The notes: generated from the letters alone by a model not told the origin. Numbered from the stretch's first letter, positions 46,490 to 55,811 are shown. The stretch is 64,000 nucleotides of DNA from Microbulbifer sp. HZ11 (GCF_000708675.1 NZ_JELR01000002.1:992001-1056000); one strand, 5' to 3'. Numbers and translations: made by a program.

Positions 46490-47092
46490 TTAAGCTTCGA
46501 CGGCAGCTTCGGGCTGCTTTTGTTTTTGTTTGGTTTCTGCATCGGCTACAGAAGCGTTTGCGTCGTCGGTGCCATCTGTACCTTCCATATAAGAATGCAC
46601 TTCGGAATCAAACTCGCAGGGCAACTCTTCTTTTGCAGTGACCAGCTCGGTCAGATGATCGATGGAGAAGAGACAGATCAGCAGGCCGGACAAAGGCAGC
46701 ACGCTGTACACGTAACCCATGGGCAGGTTCAGCGCCGCGGAGGTCTGCTCCAGCTCGAAGGTGAGCAGCATCAGCTTGGCACCGCCGTAAACCATCGCCA
46801 GCGCGGCGAAGGCAAAGCACACCAACACCACAAAAATCTGCAGCGCGCGGCGCTTGGCACCGTGCAACGCATTGCTCAGCAGGTCGATACCCAGGTGGGA
46901 TTTTTTACGATAGGCGTAGGCGCCACCCAGCAGACCAATCCACACCAGCAGGTAGCGCGCCACCTCTTCGGTATAGGAGCTTGGCTGCATGGGCAGGAAG
47001 CGGGTGAGGATCTGCCAGGTCACGTCCAGCACCATCAGTGCCAGCAGCGTACCGAGCACAAAGCCCAGGGCCTTTTCAATTTTCTGCATCAT
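46490..47092 (-). CDS. dctQ: TRAP transporter small permease (DctQ)
   Basis: This 200-residue membrane protein has four predicted helices and matches the DctQ family core (LALMVLDVTWQILTRFLPMQPSSYTEEVARYLLVWIGLLGGAYAYRKKSHLGIDLL). A charged, low-complexity C-terminal tail (about 160-200) is longer than usual and rich in Asp, Lys and Gln. It pairs with DctM to form the membrane part of the transporter and lies between dctP and dctM. Confidence 0.93.
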   Translation of the reverse strand: MMQKIEKALGFVLGTLLALMVLDVTWQILTRFLPMQPSSYTEEVARYLLVWIGLLGGAYAYRKKSHLGIDLLSNALHGAKRRALQIFVVLVCFAFAALAMVYGGAKLMLLTFELEQTSAALNLPMGYVYSVLPLSGLLICLFSIDHLTELVTAKEELPCEFDSEVHSYMEGTDGTDDANASVADAETKQKQKQPEAAVEA

Positions 47093-47137
47093 CTTTGCCT
47101 TCCACTTTTATTTTTTTAGTGGGCTTTTTTTCAGGAA

Positions 47138-48130
47138 TTAATTAACGGCTTTTATCTGATCCAGCAGATCGCCAACGTCGGTGCCTTTGTAGCTATCGTG
47201 CAGCGGCTTCACCGCGTCGATGAAGGGCTGCTTGTCCGGGTAGATCACTTCCACACCGGCGGCCTTCACTGCAGCCAGGGATTCCTCGGTGGATTCCTGC
47301 CACAGTTTGCGCTGGTAGGCCACGGCTTCATCGACCGCCTTGTTCAGCCATTCCTGCTGCTGCGGCTCCAGCTTATTCCACACCTCGGTGCTGATCAGCA
47401 GCAGGTCGGGCACGTAGGTGTGCTCGTCCAGGGTGTAGTACTTGGACACTTCGTAGTGTTTGGAGAGGTAGAAGCTCGGCGGGTTGTTCTCGGCACCGTT
47501 GACCACGCCCTGCTGCAGCGCGGTGTACAGCTCGCCCCAGCTCACCGGGGTAGCGGCACCGCCCAGGGTGTTGACCATCTTGATCGCGGTCTGGCTGTTC
47601 TGAACGCGGATCTTCTGGCCGTTCAGGTCTTTCGGGGACTGCACGGCGATATCGTTCATGTAGAAGGAGCGGCTGCCCGCATCCAGGTAACCCAGGCCGC
47701 GCAGGCGCGCGCGCTCACAGGCCACCAGCAGATCTTTGCCGATGGGGCTCTGCAGCACACTCCAGAAATGTTCGGAATCGCGGAATACGTAGGGAAGGTT
47801 GAAGACCTTCATCTCCGGCACGAAGCCCTCCATGGGGCTGGCGGAGACCTTGGTCATGGCCAGGCTGCCGATCTGCAGCAGCTCGATCAGCTCGCGCTCG
47901 CTGCCCAGCTGGCCGCCGGAATAGATGTCGATCCGCATGGTATCGCCGGACAGCGCCCGCAGGCGCTCGTCCATAAACACCATGGCGCGGTGTACGGAGT
48001 GCTGCTGGTCCAGGGTGTGGGCCAGTTTGAGGGCCACCTGGTCTTCCTGAAAGCCGCAACTGGCCAGGAATAATGTGCCGCCAGCCAGGGCCGCAGCGCG
48101 CAGCTGCCGCCAGAATCTTCTCATTATCAT
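47138..48130 (-). CDS. dctP: TRAP transporter substrate-binding protein (DctP-like)
   Basis: This 330-residue DctP-family protein (MIMRRFW start; Met3 at 48124 is possible) has a lipobox LFLASC (Cys about 25), so it is probably membrane-tethered rather than free periplasmic. Conserved elements include KLAHTLDQQHSVHRAMVFMDERL, SGGQLGSERELIELLQIGSL and the ligand-carboxylate region IRVQNSQTAIKMVNTLGGAATPVSWGELYTALQQGVVNGAENNPPSFY, with the carboxylate-binding Arg and the NGAENN motif. It follows kdgK by 92 bases. A good operator lies upstream at 48220-48230. Confidence 0.94.
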   Translation of the reverse strand: MIMRRFWRQLRAAALAGGTLFLASCGFQEDQVALKLAHTLDQQHSVHRAMVFMDERLRALSGDTMRIDIYSGGQLGSERELIELLQIGSLAMTKVSASPMEGFVPEMKVFNLPYVFRDSEHFWSVLQSPIGKDLLVACERARLRGLGYLDAGSRSFYMNDIAVQSPKDLNGQKIRVQNSQTAIKMVNTLGGAATPVSWGELYTALQQGVVNGAENNPPSFYLSKHYEVSKYYTLDEHTYVPDLLLISTEVWNKLEPQQQEWLNKAVDEAVAYQRKLWQESTEESLAAVKAAGVEVIYPDKQPFIDAVKPLHDSYKGTDVGDLLDQIKAVN

Positions 48131-48219
48131 CGTTGTGACCTGTTATTTATTTTTTATCGAGCACAGGTTTTCTGGTTTGTCACCCAATGGGGAATAAACA
48201 CCCATCCGGCAGACCAGAT

Positions 48220-48230
48220 TGGTCATACCA
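48220..48230. promoter_or_regulatory. Operator TGGTCATACCA upstream of the TRAP operon
   Basis: A perfect TGGT-N3-ACCA palindrome that overlaps the kdgK stop codon and lies about 90-100 bases upstream of dctP. It is one of the best matches in the set. Confidence 0.62.
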
Positions 48231-49218
48231 TCGTAGCAACTTGTGGACTCGGTATGCAATCCTGAATTTGCGACTCGTCCGTATATTCCGCTGTCGGAAT
48301 GATTGCACCCCGGTGGCCAATCACCCGTGCCGCACAGCGGTTGCCCGCGGCAGTGGAGGCCTCGGGACTTGCGCCCTGCAGGCGCGCCGCCAGGTAACCG
48401 GCGTTGAAAGAGTCACCGGCACCGGTGGTGTCCACCACGCTGCTGACCGGGGGCACGTCAATGGCGGTCAGCTCGCCTTCGTACTGCAGCAGAACCGGTT
48501 CCGCACCGCGCTTGATCACCAGCTCGGATACGCCAAAGCCACAGTTGCGTTTCACGCACTGACCGGCACGCTTGTCGCCCCACAGGGCCTGCTCGTCCTC
48601 AAAGGTCAACAGGGCCATATCGGTGTGCTGCAGGAACTCGCTGACGACTTGTCTCGCCGCCGCGGCCGAATCCCACAGGCGCGGACGATAGTTACTGTCG
48701 AAGGCCAGGCGGCCGCCCGCAGCGCGGTACTCCTCGAGAAAGGCCAACAGCTCTGCGCGAGCCTCGGCACTCATAATCGCGAGCGTGATACCGGACAGAT
48801 ACAGGCAGTCCATGGTGCGCAGATGGGCTTTCAGGGCCTCACGGCGGTCGGGATCCGCAAACAGCTCCCGCGCAGGTGCCTGGCCGCGCCAATAGGTGAA
48901 GTAGCGCTCGCCATCCGGGGTGTTCTGAATCATGTAGAGGCCAGGGCAGCGGCCCGGCAGGCGTGCGATAGCACTGGTGTCAATGGACTCGCCGGCCAAC
49001 CTGGTGAGCACTTCCTCACTGTAGGGGTCATCTCCCAAGAGGGTCACGTAGCTGACACTGACTCCACCGCGGGCGATATACACCGCGGTGTTGTAGGTAT
49101 CACCGGCATACGACTGCGCCAGCAGCGGCTTGCTGCCACCGGACTGCTCCTGAACCGACGCCTGCGGCGCCAGTTCCACCATAACTTCTCCCAGTGCTGC
49201 CAGTTTCACGGCGTCCAC
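48223..49218 (-). CDS. kdgK: 2-dehydro-3-deoxygluconokinase (KDG kinase)
   Basis: This 331-residue PfkB-family kinase phosphorylates 2-keto-3-deoxygluconate to KDPG, the common end product of the KduI/KduD and UxuA/UxuB branches. The start MDAVKLAALGEVMVELAPQ and the second PfkB signature DTTGAGDSFNAGYLAARLQG (catalytic Asp in DTTGAGD) are clear. An internal YFTYWRGQAPARELF block is characteristic of KDG kinases. It precedes the TRAP genes and is divergent from the GntR gene. No KDPG aldolase gene is in the window. Confidence 0.94.
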   Translation of the reverse strand: MDAVKLAALGEVMVELAPQASVQEQSGGSKPLLAQSYAGDTYNTAVYIARGGVSVSYVTLLGDDPYSEEVLTRLAGESIDTSAIARLPGRCPGLYMIQNTPDGERYFTYWRGQAPARELFADPDRREALKAHLRTMDCLYLSGITLAIMSAEARAELLAFLEEYRAAGGRLAFDSNYRPRLWDSAAAARQVVSEFLQHTDMALLTFEDEQALWGDKRAGQCVKRNCGFGVSELVIKRGAEPVLLQYEGELTAIDVPPVSSVVDTTGAGDSFNAGYLAARLQGASPEASTAAGNRCAARVIGHRGAIIPTAEYTDESQIQDCIPSPQVATMV

Positions 49219-49374
49219 CTCTCGTCCACCTAAATTGTATTTATTCTCGGCGGCCCCTGTTCGCGCTAGCTGCGCAACAAGGCCTTACCAAAACAGCGCA
49301 CAGGTATAACCAATTTTAATGCGCAAGGCAACCGCAGCACCGCAGACGAAACGCCGTATTCACGCCTCGCCAAC

Positions 49375-49392
49375 TGGTAATGCCACCTTACC
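49375..49392. promoter_or_regulatory. Operator TGGTAATGCCA between kdgK and gntR
   Basis: TGGTAATGCCA (49375-49385, one mismatch) is followed by a further half-site TTACCAG at 49388-49394. It lies in the divergent region and could serve kdgK or the regulator gene itself. Confidence 0.55.
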
Positions 49393-49500
49393 AGATTATT
49401 CAGGTTTTTCACTGGATTGCAATACGTCAGCAAACAAACACGTGGAATAACTTCTATGGCTGACAGGAATTCGCTAGAATCGCCAGGATAGTGGGACTGG

Positions 49501-49511
49501 TGGTCAGACAA
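49501..49511. promoter_or_regulatory. Operator-like site near the gntR start
   Basis: TGGTCAGACAA (one mismatch from TGGT-N3-ACCA) lies about 100 bases before the GTG start of the regulator gene and fits autoregulation. Confidence 0.42.
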
Positions 49512-49608
49512 GTTGCAACGGCATCACACACCAACCACCACACAGACTGCCCACAGGCCGCGATGCCGGCCAATTTAGAATTGATACAAATATCGAGGCG
49601 CGATAATC

Positions 49609-50316
49609 GTGGAACTGCAAGCCGTAAAAGCCGAACGACTCTATTTAAAAGTTGCCGAGCAACTTTCGGGACTGATCACCAGCGGTTCGATCAAACCCGG
49701 AGAACGCCTGCCCTCGGAGCGGGTACTGGCGGACAAGCTAGGGGTCAGTCGCCCCACTATCCGCGAAGCAATGATTGCCCTGGAAATTTCCGGCGTCATT
49801 GAAATCCGCACCGGCTCCGGCATCTACGCCACACAGAAACAGTATCAGCAGTCACAACCGGAAATTGGCGATAAAGGCGTGGGCCCGTTCGAGATTCTGG
49901 AAACCCGTTTCATTATTGAGTCGGAAGCCTGCGCACTGGCCGCGGCCCGCATCAGCAGCGAACAAATCCGTGAACTGAAGCAGGCGGTCAAGGAAATGGA
50001 AGAGGAGGAGACCCGCGCGGACGCATCCGAGAAAGCGGACTGGAAATTCCACAGCATTATTGCCGAGGCTTCCCAGAACACCGCGATCATCGGTATCGTC
50101 AACTGGCTGTGGGAGTTGCGCAACCAGTCGGAACTCAGTACCGGCTTTATGGAGCGACTGCGTGCAGAGGGTGTTCATCCATCAATCGAAGATCACCGCA
50201 AGATTATTCTGGCACTGGAACAGCGTAACCCGGAAAAGGCGCGCGCGGCCATGCGCAATCATATCGACAATGCCACCGCAGCCGCGGCGACCTATTTTGA
50301 GCAGGAGCCTGCCTGA
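49609..50316 (+). CDS. GntR/FadR-family transcriptional regulator of the uronate locus
   Basis: This 235-residue regulator starts at GTG 49609. The winged-helix GntR domain (about 8-75) has the family pattern LYLKVAEQLSGLITSGSIKPGERLPSERVLADKLGVSRPTIREAMIALEISG. The C-terminal FCD ligand-binding domain (about 85-225) has helices beginning FEILETRFIIESEACALAA and the metal-ligand-type residues WKFHSIIAEAS and HRKIILAL. UxuR, ExuR and related FadR-subfamily proteins bind TGGT-N3-ACCA-type palindromes and respond to uronates. It sits in the centre of the locus next to kdgK and uxuAB. The ligand is inferred. Confidence 0.93.
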   Translation: MELQAVKAERLYLKVAEQLSGLITSGSIKPGERLPSERVLADKLGVSRPTIREAMIALEISGVIEIRTGSGIYATQKQYQQSQPEIGDKGVGPFEILETRFIIESEACALAAARISSEQIRELKQAVKEMEEEETRADASEKADWKFHSIIAEASQNTAIIGIVNWLWELRNQSELSTGFMERLRAEGVHPSIEDHRKIILALEQRNPEKARAAMRNHIDNATAAAATYFEQEPA

Positions 50317-50390
50317 TCGGCCCGCTCCTGATCCAATATCAGTAAAAAGAAAACACATTCGGCAGCGCGCTTTCGCCACCGGCGGGCGCG

Positions 50391-51938
50391 CTAGGGAATG
50401 TCAGGCAGGGACTCGGCCAGCATCGGCTGCACACCGCTTTCAATCATCCTTGCCAGCTGATCCCACAATTTCACCACGAAGTCTTCACGCTGTAGCAACC
50501 CCACCGGCACTATGCCGGAATGGGTCAGCAGAGCGACGACATGATCTCGCGTAGGAAAACTGCTCTGGGATTCTTGCCTTTTCAGCATTTCTACCAATGG
50601 CTGGGCCGCGGGATCCTGAAGCGGGAAGCCCTGAGAGGAAGATGTACTCTGGAAAATATAGGCGACCCACGCCGCAACAATGCTGATCAAAAACGAGCTT
50701 GGTTCACCGCGCTCGAACCGCTCCGCGATCGGCGCCAAAATACGCTGGGGTAATTTTTGACTACTGTCGGAGGCGACCTGACGGCAGGTATAGGGAACGG
50801 ACGGGTTGGAAAATCGGTTAAGCAGCGTTGCGCAGTACTCATCCAGGTCAACATCGGGCAACGGCTGCAAGGTAGGCCGCAGCTCCCGCTGCATCATCAC
50901 CTGCACAAACTTTCTGATTTGTGTGTCGGCAGCGGCTTCGTAAATATAGGAATAGCCACTGAGCGCCCCGAGAAATGCCAGCGCCGAGTGACTGCCATTT
51001 AGCAGCCCCAGCTTCATCCGCTCGTAGGGGGCGACATCGCGCACCACGCTGACACCCACCGAGCGCCAGTCTGGCGTCGGCGCAATAAAGTTATCTTCAA
51101 TCACCCACTGACGAAAATTCTCACTCAGCAGGCAGCCGGTGTCCCGGTAGCCTGCGGCATTCTGAATACTCTCGGCAATACCATCGCTGGTGGCGGGGAC
51201 CATGCAGTCCACCATGGTGCTGCAAAAGCCAATTTCGCGGGCCATCCAGGTGGCGAGGCCGCTGTCCTGTATCCGCGCCGCTGCCAGCAGAGAGTCGCGC
51301 AACAGGGCGCCATTGTCTGGCAGGTTGTCGCAGCTCAGCAGGTTGAACCCCGCGAGGCCGCGTTCGTGCCGCAGCCGGCAGGCTGCCAGCAGAAATCCCA
51401 CCATGGTTTTCGGTGACTGCGGGTGCAGCACATCGTGCTCAATATCCGGGTGTGAAAGATTCAGCTCGCGACCGCCAGGCTTCAGGCAATACCCTTTCTC
51501 GGTTACTGTCACCGTCACCACATGAGTCGACTCTGAAGCCAGGGCGTCAATCACCGCAGCGGGACTCTCCGGTGCCACCAGCACCTTTGCCACCGAACCC
51601 ACTACTCGTAAACTTTCTGCAGCCGAAGCGCGCTCGCACAGGGTGTAGAGACAGTTCTGGGACTTCATGCGGTCGCGCACATCCGGATTGCGCAGGCTTA
51701 CCGCAGTGATGCGCCAGTTACCACCGCACTTGCGCAGCAGGTCATCCACGTATACGGCCTGGTGGGCGCGATGAAAATTGCCAATTCCTATATGCACAAT
51801 CCCACACCCGTGATCGGCAGGATTGTAACCGGGCATGGCGACACCGCTGCCAAGGGTATTCCGTTTCTCAGAGACCGACTTGAGAAACTGCAGGTACAGC
51901 TTAGCGGGTAAGGACGCTTGCTTCGACAAGACAGGCAT
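50391..51938 (-). CDS. uxuB: Fructuronate reductase (mannitol dehydrogenase family)
   Basis: This 515-residue NAD-dependent oxidoreductase has an N-terminal Rossmann domain (IVHIGIGNFHRAHQAVYVDDLL, about 37-58) and a C-terminal mannitol-dehydrogenase domain with KLGLLNGSHSALAFLGALSGY (the catalytic Lys-x-x-x-Asn-x-x-His pattern). It reduces fructuronate to mannonate, the substrate of UxuA. The ATG at 51938 has a GGGGG ribosome site, 8 bases after the uxuA stop; the much longer open frame would overlap uxuA. It is the second gene of the uxuA-uxuB unit. Confidence 0.93.
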   Translation of the reverse strand: MPVLSKQASLPAKLYLQFLKSVSEKRNTLGSGVAMPGYNPADHGCGIVHIGIGNFHRAHQAVYVDDLLRKCGGNWRITAVSLRNPDVRDRMKSQNCLYTLCERASAAESLRVVGSVAKVLVAPESPAAVIDALASESTHVVTVTVTEKGYCLKPGGRELNLSHPDIEHDVLHPQSPKTMVGFLLAACRLRHERGLAGFNLLSCDNLPDNGALLRDSLLAAARIQDSGLATWMAREIGFCSTMVDCMVPATSDGIAESIQNAAGYRDTGCLLSENFRQWVIEDNFIAPTPDWRSVGVSVVRDVAPYERMKLGLLNGSHSALAFLGALSGYSYIYEAAADTQIRKFVQVMMQRELRPTLQPLPDVDLDEYCATLLNRFSNPSVPYTCRQVASDSSQKLPQRILAPIAERFERGEPSSFLISIVAAWVAYIFQSTSSSQGFPLQDPAAQPLVEMLKRQESQSSFPTRDHVVALLTHSGIVPVGLLQREDFVVKLWDQLARMIESGVQPMLAESLPDIP

Positions 51939-51946
51939 TACGCCCC

Positions 51947-53122
51947 CTAACCAATGGCATTCAGTGTGTGGATTACACCGCGCAGCTCCGCCAACCCTTT
52001 GAGACGGCCCATATACGAGTATCCAGGTTTCGACGATCCTTCCTGTAACTCGTCGGCCATCAGGTGGCCATGATCCGGCCGCATCGGAATATCGCACCCC
52101 GCACCTGAGTTGCGGCGACGCGCCTCTTCTTCCAGCAGTGCACGAATCAACCCGACCATGTCATTGTCACCGGCGAGATGATCAGACTCATAAAAAGAAC
52201 CATCCGCTTCCCGAATAACATTGCGCAAATGCACGAAGTAAATGCGCTCGGCAAATTCCCGAGTCATGGAAACCAGGTCGTTATCCGCACGCGCGCCAAA
52301 GGAACCCGCACACATGGTCAATCCATTGGATGGGCTAGGGTAGGCCGCCAGCAAAGCCCGCGCATCTTCCGCCGTCGACACCACTCGCGGCAGGCCGAAC
52401 AGGGAAAAGGGCGGATCGTCCGGGTGAATACACATTTTCACACCCGCCGATTCTGCTACGGGAATGATCTCCTGCAAAAAGAGGAACAGGTTTTCCCGAT
52501 AGCGATCGGTACCCAGTGCGTTAAACAGCTCGATGGAGCGTCGGATACTATCGCGGTCGTGCGAGCCTTCACCGCCTGGCAAGCCGGCGATAATGTTGCG
52601 CTCCAGCTGTGCCAATTCATCGCTGGTTTTCGTTTGCAGGTAGGTCTGTGCACGAGCCAGAACCTCCGGTGGGTAGTCCCCCTCTGCACCCGGGCGCTTT
52701 AATACATGAATGTCGTAGGCGGCAAAGTCTGCCATCTCAAAACGCAGGGCCTGGCTGCCGTTGGGCAGGGTGTAGTTCAGGTTAGTGCGGGTCCAGTCCA
52801 CCACCGGCATAAAGTTGTAGCAGACGGTGGTTACCCCGGCTTTGCCGGCATTGATGACGGACTGGCGGTAGTTTTCGATCATTCGCTCGAAGTCGCCGGT
52901 GCGCGCCTTGATATCATTGTGGACCGGGATGCTTTCGATGACGGACCAGCTGAGACCTTCCGCCTCGATCATCGCCTTGCGCTGCTGGATCGCTTCTTCC
53001 GGCCACAATTCGCCCGCTGGAATCTCGTGCAATGCACTTACGATTCCCGTTGCTCCCGCCTGGGCAATATGCCGCAGGGTGATTCCGTCGTCTGGTCCAA
53101 ACCAGCGCCATGTCTCTTGCAT
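51947..53122 (-). CDS. uxuA: Mannonate dehydratase
   Basis: This 391-residue enzyme dehydrates D-mannonate to 2-keto-3-deoxygluconate. It starts MQETWRWFGPDDGITLRHIAQAGATGIVSALHEIP. The typical UxuA blocks VCYNFMPVVDWTRTNLNY, MCIHPDDPPFSLFGLPRVVST and the C-terminal DHGHLMADELQEGSSKPGYSYMGRLKGLAELRG are all present, containing the His, Cys and Asp metal ligands of the TIM-barrel active site. An operator (TGGTAAGACCA) lies about 90 bases upstream. It feeds KDG to KdgK. Confidence 0.95.
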   Translation of the reverse strand: MQETWRWFGPDDGITLRHIAQAGATGIVSALHEIPAGELWPEEAIQQRKAMIEAEGLSWSVIESIPVHNDIKARTGDFERMIENYRQSVINAGKAGVTTVCYNFMPVVDWTRTNLNYTLPNGSQALRFEMADFAAYDIHVLKRPGAEGDYPPEVLARAQTYLQTKTSDELAQLERNIIAGLPGGEGSHDRDSIRRSIELFNALGTDRYRENLFLFLQEIIPVAESAGVKMCIHPDDPPFSLFGLPRVVSTAEDARALLAAYPSPSNGLTMCAGSFGARADNDLVSMTREFAERIYFVHLRNVIREADGSFYESDHLAGDNDMVGLIRALLEEEARRRNSGAGCDIPMRPDHGHLMADELQEGSSKPGYSYMGRLKGLAELRGVIHTLNAIG

Positions 53123-53210
53123 CGGACTATTCCTGTTCGTTCGACTTCAGCGGCCTTGCCTGCGCGAGCTTCAGCTCTAGCGACAGACCCAGCGTGATGA
53201 CACACACAAC

Positions 53211-53221
53211 TGGTAAGACCA
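53211..53221. promoter_or_regulatory. Operator TGGTAAGACCA upstream of uxuAB
   Basis: A perfect match to TGGT-N3-ACCA, about 90 bases before the uxuA ATG, followed by ACCAATT. Confidence 0.62.
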
Positions 53222-53492
53222 CCGGACCAATTAAACTCAGTTTTACCGCAAATAACAAGAGTCAGTATCGGCAAAGCGCCGGTTTTACATAACACCAAGG
53301 TCAATTGATCACCTTTTGATCACCCCGCGCCCCTGAAGCGGGTGATTTCACGCCAATTATGAGTGATTTATTGCGTTTCCGTTAAAAAGTCTAGTGGCAT
53401 GATTGTAAGGCCAGATAAAGCTGCTTACATTTTCCTTGCTGGCCGATGGGGTTGTGTTCGCGCCAGCGGGGGTCGGTACGCCGCGGTGGTTA

Positions 53493-53513
53493 TTTGGTTG
53501 CCGGCCCACCAAA
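53493..53513. promoter_or_regulatory. TTTGGT-N9-ACCAAA palindrome before the beta-helix gene
   Basis: TTTGGT (53493-53498) and ACCAAA (53508-53513) are perfect inverted halves with a 9-nt spacer, about 70 bases before the start at 53582. The half-sites resemble the operator set but the spacing is wider, so recognition by the same regulator is uncertain. Confidence 0.35.
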
Positions 53514-53581
53514 CACTCTGATGCCGCGTATTAAACGCGTGTACCAGCCACCCAAACCTGGAATTTTTTCCGGAGATAATA

Positions 53582-55705
53582 ATGAATAAACAACAGCGAT
53601 TAATGAGAAGGATAAATGGCAAGTCCTTACTCCCCATGATAGTCACCGCAACCACAGCACTGAGCGCCACACTGAGCGCGCCCTCACTGGCAGGGCCCGG
53701 CTACAAGGGCGGCCAGCCCCTCCCTACCAGCTTCAGCCAGACCATCAATGCCGCCGACTACGGTGTTATTGCCAACGACGGCATGGACGATGCCGCGGCG
53801 CTGCAGAACATCATCGACAGCATGATTCCCCTGGGCAATTCGCCATCCAACCGCGTGGCCATTCAGTTGCCTGCCGGGGAGATTCACCTGGATGATGAAG
53901 TGCATGTGGACCGCTCCGGCGTGGTGATTCTCGGCGCGGGCAACAACCCCTCTACCGGTACCAAGATCACCGTGCGCAGCTGGCAACCCTACGGGGCCGA
54001 TTCCAGCGGGGCGCCGGATTTCGACAAAAAGTACTGGCCGGGTTTTGGTGCCTTCCGCGTGGAAACCCGCATCAAGCATTCCGGTGAGCAGAACTACGAA
54101 GGCAGTATCAATTTCCACTGGAAGCACAGTATCGAGTTCGACCAGACCGCCTCTCTCGGCGATACGGTACTGCACCTGGAAAACAACGGTGCGAGCAAAT
54201 TTTCCGTGGGCGACCTGATCTATGTGGGGGCCGCCACCGATACCGCGTTCCTGGACCTGGGTCAGGTACCGAGCAGCAAGCGCTCAAAGTCGCACCTGAA
54301 AACCGGGCATATGCGCACGCAGATTTTCACCGTCACCGCGCGCAATACCAGTAACGATACCGTCACTCTGGATGCTCCGCTGGAATTTGATATTCCCATC
54401 AACAATAGCAGCGGCTACAAGAGCCGTGTGATGCCGGTGACGGCGGTTAAAGACGTGGGCTTCCGCGACTTTTATCTGGAGATGTCCACCACCGGTACCA
54501 ACTGCGCGGGCTATAACGGCGACGATTACTCCGCTTCAAACCCCGCAGGTGTCGGCCTCAAGTATGTGAACTTGTGCCCGGAAGATGCCATCCACGGCAT
54601 CGTTTTCAAATGGGCGGCCGACGGTTGGGTGGAGAATGTGCGCATGGAAATGATGGGTTCGCATCCACTGGTGACCGAATTCGCCCGCCATATGACGTTC
54701 AAGGACAACTATTTCCACGGCTCCTGGAACAAGGGCGCCGGTGGCAATGGCTACTTCCGCGGTTCCAAACTCTATAACAGCCTGATTCAGGGCAACACTC
54801 TGTCGCGTTTGCGCCATCTCACCCTGCAGTGGTCTGCCACCGGCAATATCGTCGAGAACAATACCCTCGACAGCGATATCAACCTGCACGGTGGCTGGGA
54901 GCGCAACAATCTGATCCGCAACAATACCGTGGCGGTACCCTTCGAGCACCGAAACTGGAGCAACGGCGCACCCGACTCCGGCACCTGGCAACCCATCTGG
55001 TATGGCTCCGGAGATCACGCCAGTAACTGGTCGGGCCCCACTGGGCCGAACAATGTATTCCTGAATAACAACTTCTCCAAGGCGACCAGCGCCGGCGCAC
55101 CTATTGCACCCTGGGGTCTGTTTGACACGCCGGGAGTCAGCTATGCGTTTGCCTGGGATGGTAGCCAGTTCATGCATCTGAATGTGAGCGGCACGCCGGT
55201 GACTACCTGGAACCAGAGCTACGCGGAAGATGTGCACGCCCAGATGCCGTTATCGGGGGTGTATACCGGTGGTAGTTCCAGCGGTGGATCCAGTTCATCG
55301 AGCAGCTCATCCAGTAGTTCGTCGAGCAGTTCCAGCTCTTCCAGTAGTAGCTCTGGCGGCAGCAGTAGCTCCGGCAGCTCGTCCGGGGGAAGTTCCAGCT
55401 CCAGTGGTGGCAGCGGCAGCTGCAGCAGCTATATCGACCTGCCGTGGGACAGCCGCGAAGAAATCACCCTGAGCAGTAGTGGCAGCTGTGTACGTTTCGA
55501 TCGCGATCTCGCCGGGGAGAGCCTGCAGGTCTGGGACAGCGATGCCAATGGCAGCTGTAATTTCCGCGGCAGTATTACCTCTGTCAACGGCAGCGGTTCA
55601 CTGTCAGTCAACAGCAACTACGCATCTTCGAATGGCTTCAGCGGAACTGTTCTGAAGTTCCAGCCGAGCAACGGCTGTGTATATGTAAAAACACGGGCCT
55701 ACTGA
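53582..55705 (+). CDS. Secreted right-handed beta-helix protein, pectate-lyase-superfamily, with unknown C-terminal module
   Basis: A 707-residue secreted protein (signal peptide about 1-36, ending PSLAGP) with a GGAG ribosome site eight bases before the ATG. Residues about 55-560 form a Pectate_lyase_3/GH55-type parallel beta-helix: NAADYGVIANDGMDDAAALQ, VAIQLPAGEIHLDDEV and repeated asparagine-rich turns (GNIVENNTLDSDINL). A long Ser/Gly linker (about 562-612) leads to a compact, Cys-containing module (about 613-707, CSSYIDLPWDSREEITLS...). The exact lyase or hydrolase family could not be decided. It lies between uxuAB and kduI, so a pectic or related uronan substrate is likely. Confidence 0.8.
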   Translation: MNKQQRLMRRINGKSLLPMIVTATTALSATLSAPSLAGPGYKGGQPLPTSFSQTINAADYGVIANDGMDDAAALQNIIDSMIPLGNSPSNRVAIQLPAGEIHLDDEVHVDRSGVVILGAGNNPSTGTKITVRSWQPYGADSSGAPDFDKKYWPGFGAFRVETRIKHSGEQNYEGSINFHWKHSIEFDQTASLGDTVLHLENNGASKFSVGDLIYVGAATDTAFLDLGQVPSSKRSKSHLKTGHMRTQIFTVTARNTSNDTVTLDAPLEFDIPINNSSGYKSRVMPVTAVKDVGFRDFYLEMSTTGTNCAGYNGDDYSASNPAGVGLKYVNLCPEDAIHGIVFKWAADGWVENVRMEMMGSHPLVTEFARHMTFKDNYFHGSWNKGAGGNGYFRGSKLYNSLIQGNTLSRLRHLTLQWSATGNIVENNTLDSDINLHGGWERNNLIRNNTVAVPFEHRNWSNGAPDSGTWQPIWYGSGDHASNWSGPTGPNNVFLNNNFSKATSAGAPIAPWGLFDTPGVSYAFAWDGSQFMHLNVSGTPVTTWNQSYAEDVHAQMPLSGVYTGGSSSGGSSSSSSSSSSSSSSSSSSSSSSGGSSSSGSSSGGSSSSSGGSGSCSSYIDLPWDSREEITLSSSGSCVRFDRDLAGESLQVWDSDANGSCNFRGSITSVNGSGSLSVNSNYASSNGFSGTVLKFQPSNGCVYVKTRAY

Positions 55706-55724
55706 TCCGGCCTGCTGTCAGAGG

Positions 55725-55749
55725 AGCGGCGCCCGGCGCCGCTTTTTTT
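55725..55749 (+). terminator. Terminator after the beta-helix gene
   Basis: AGCGGCGCC-cg-GGCGCCGCT-type stem followed by seven T residues, about 20 bases after the stop. Confidence 0.9.
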
Positions 55750-55754
55750 GCCCT

Positions 55755-55782
55755 AAAAAAAGCCCCACTCGAGGTGGGGCTG
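55755..55782 (-). terminator. Terminator after kduI
   Basis: On the minus strand AGCCCCACCTCGAGTGGGGC is followed by seven T residues, convergent with the neighbouring terminator. Confidence 0.88.
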
Positions 55783-55811
55783 CAATGTTGGCGGAGAGAG
55801 GAAGATATCTG

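Noticed and set aside
51939-52097. Long N-terminal extension of UxuB
   Set aside because: It would overlap the uxuA coding region; the ATG at 51938 has a strong ribosome site and the family start.
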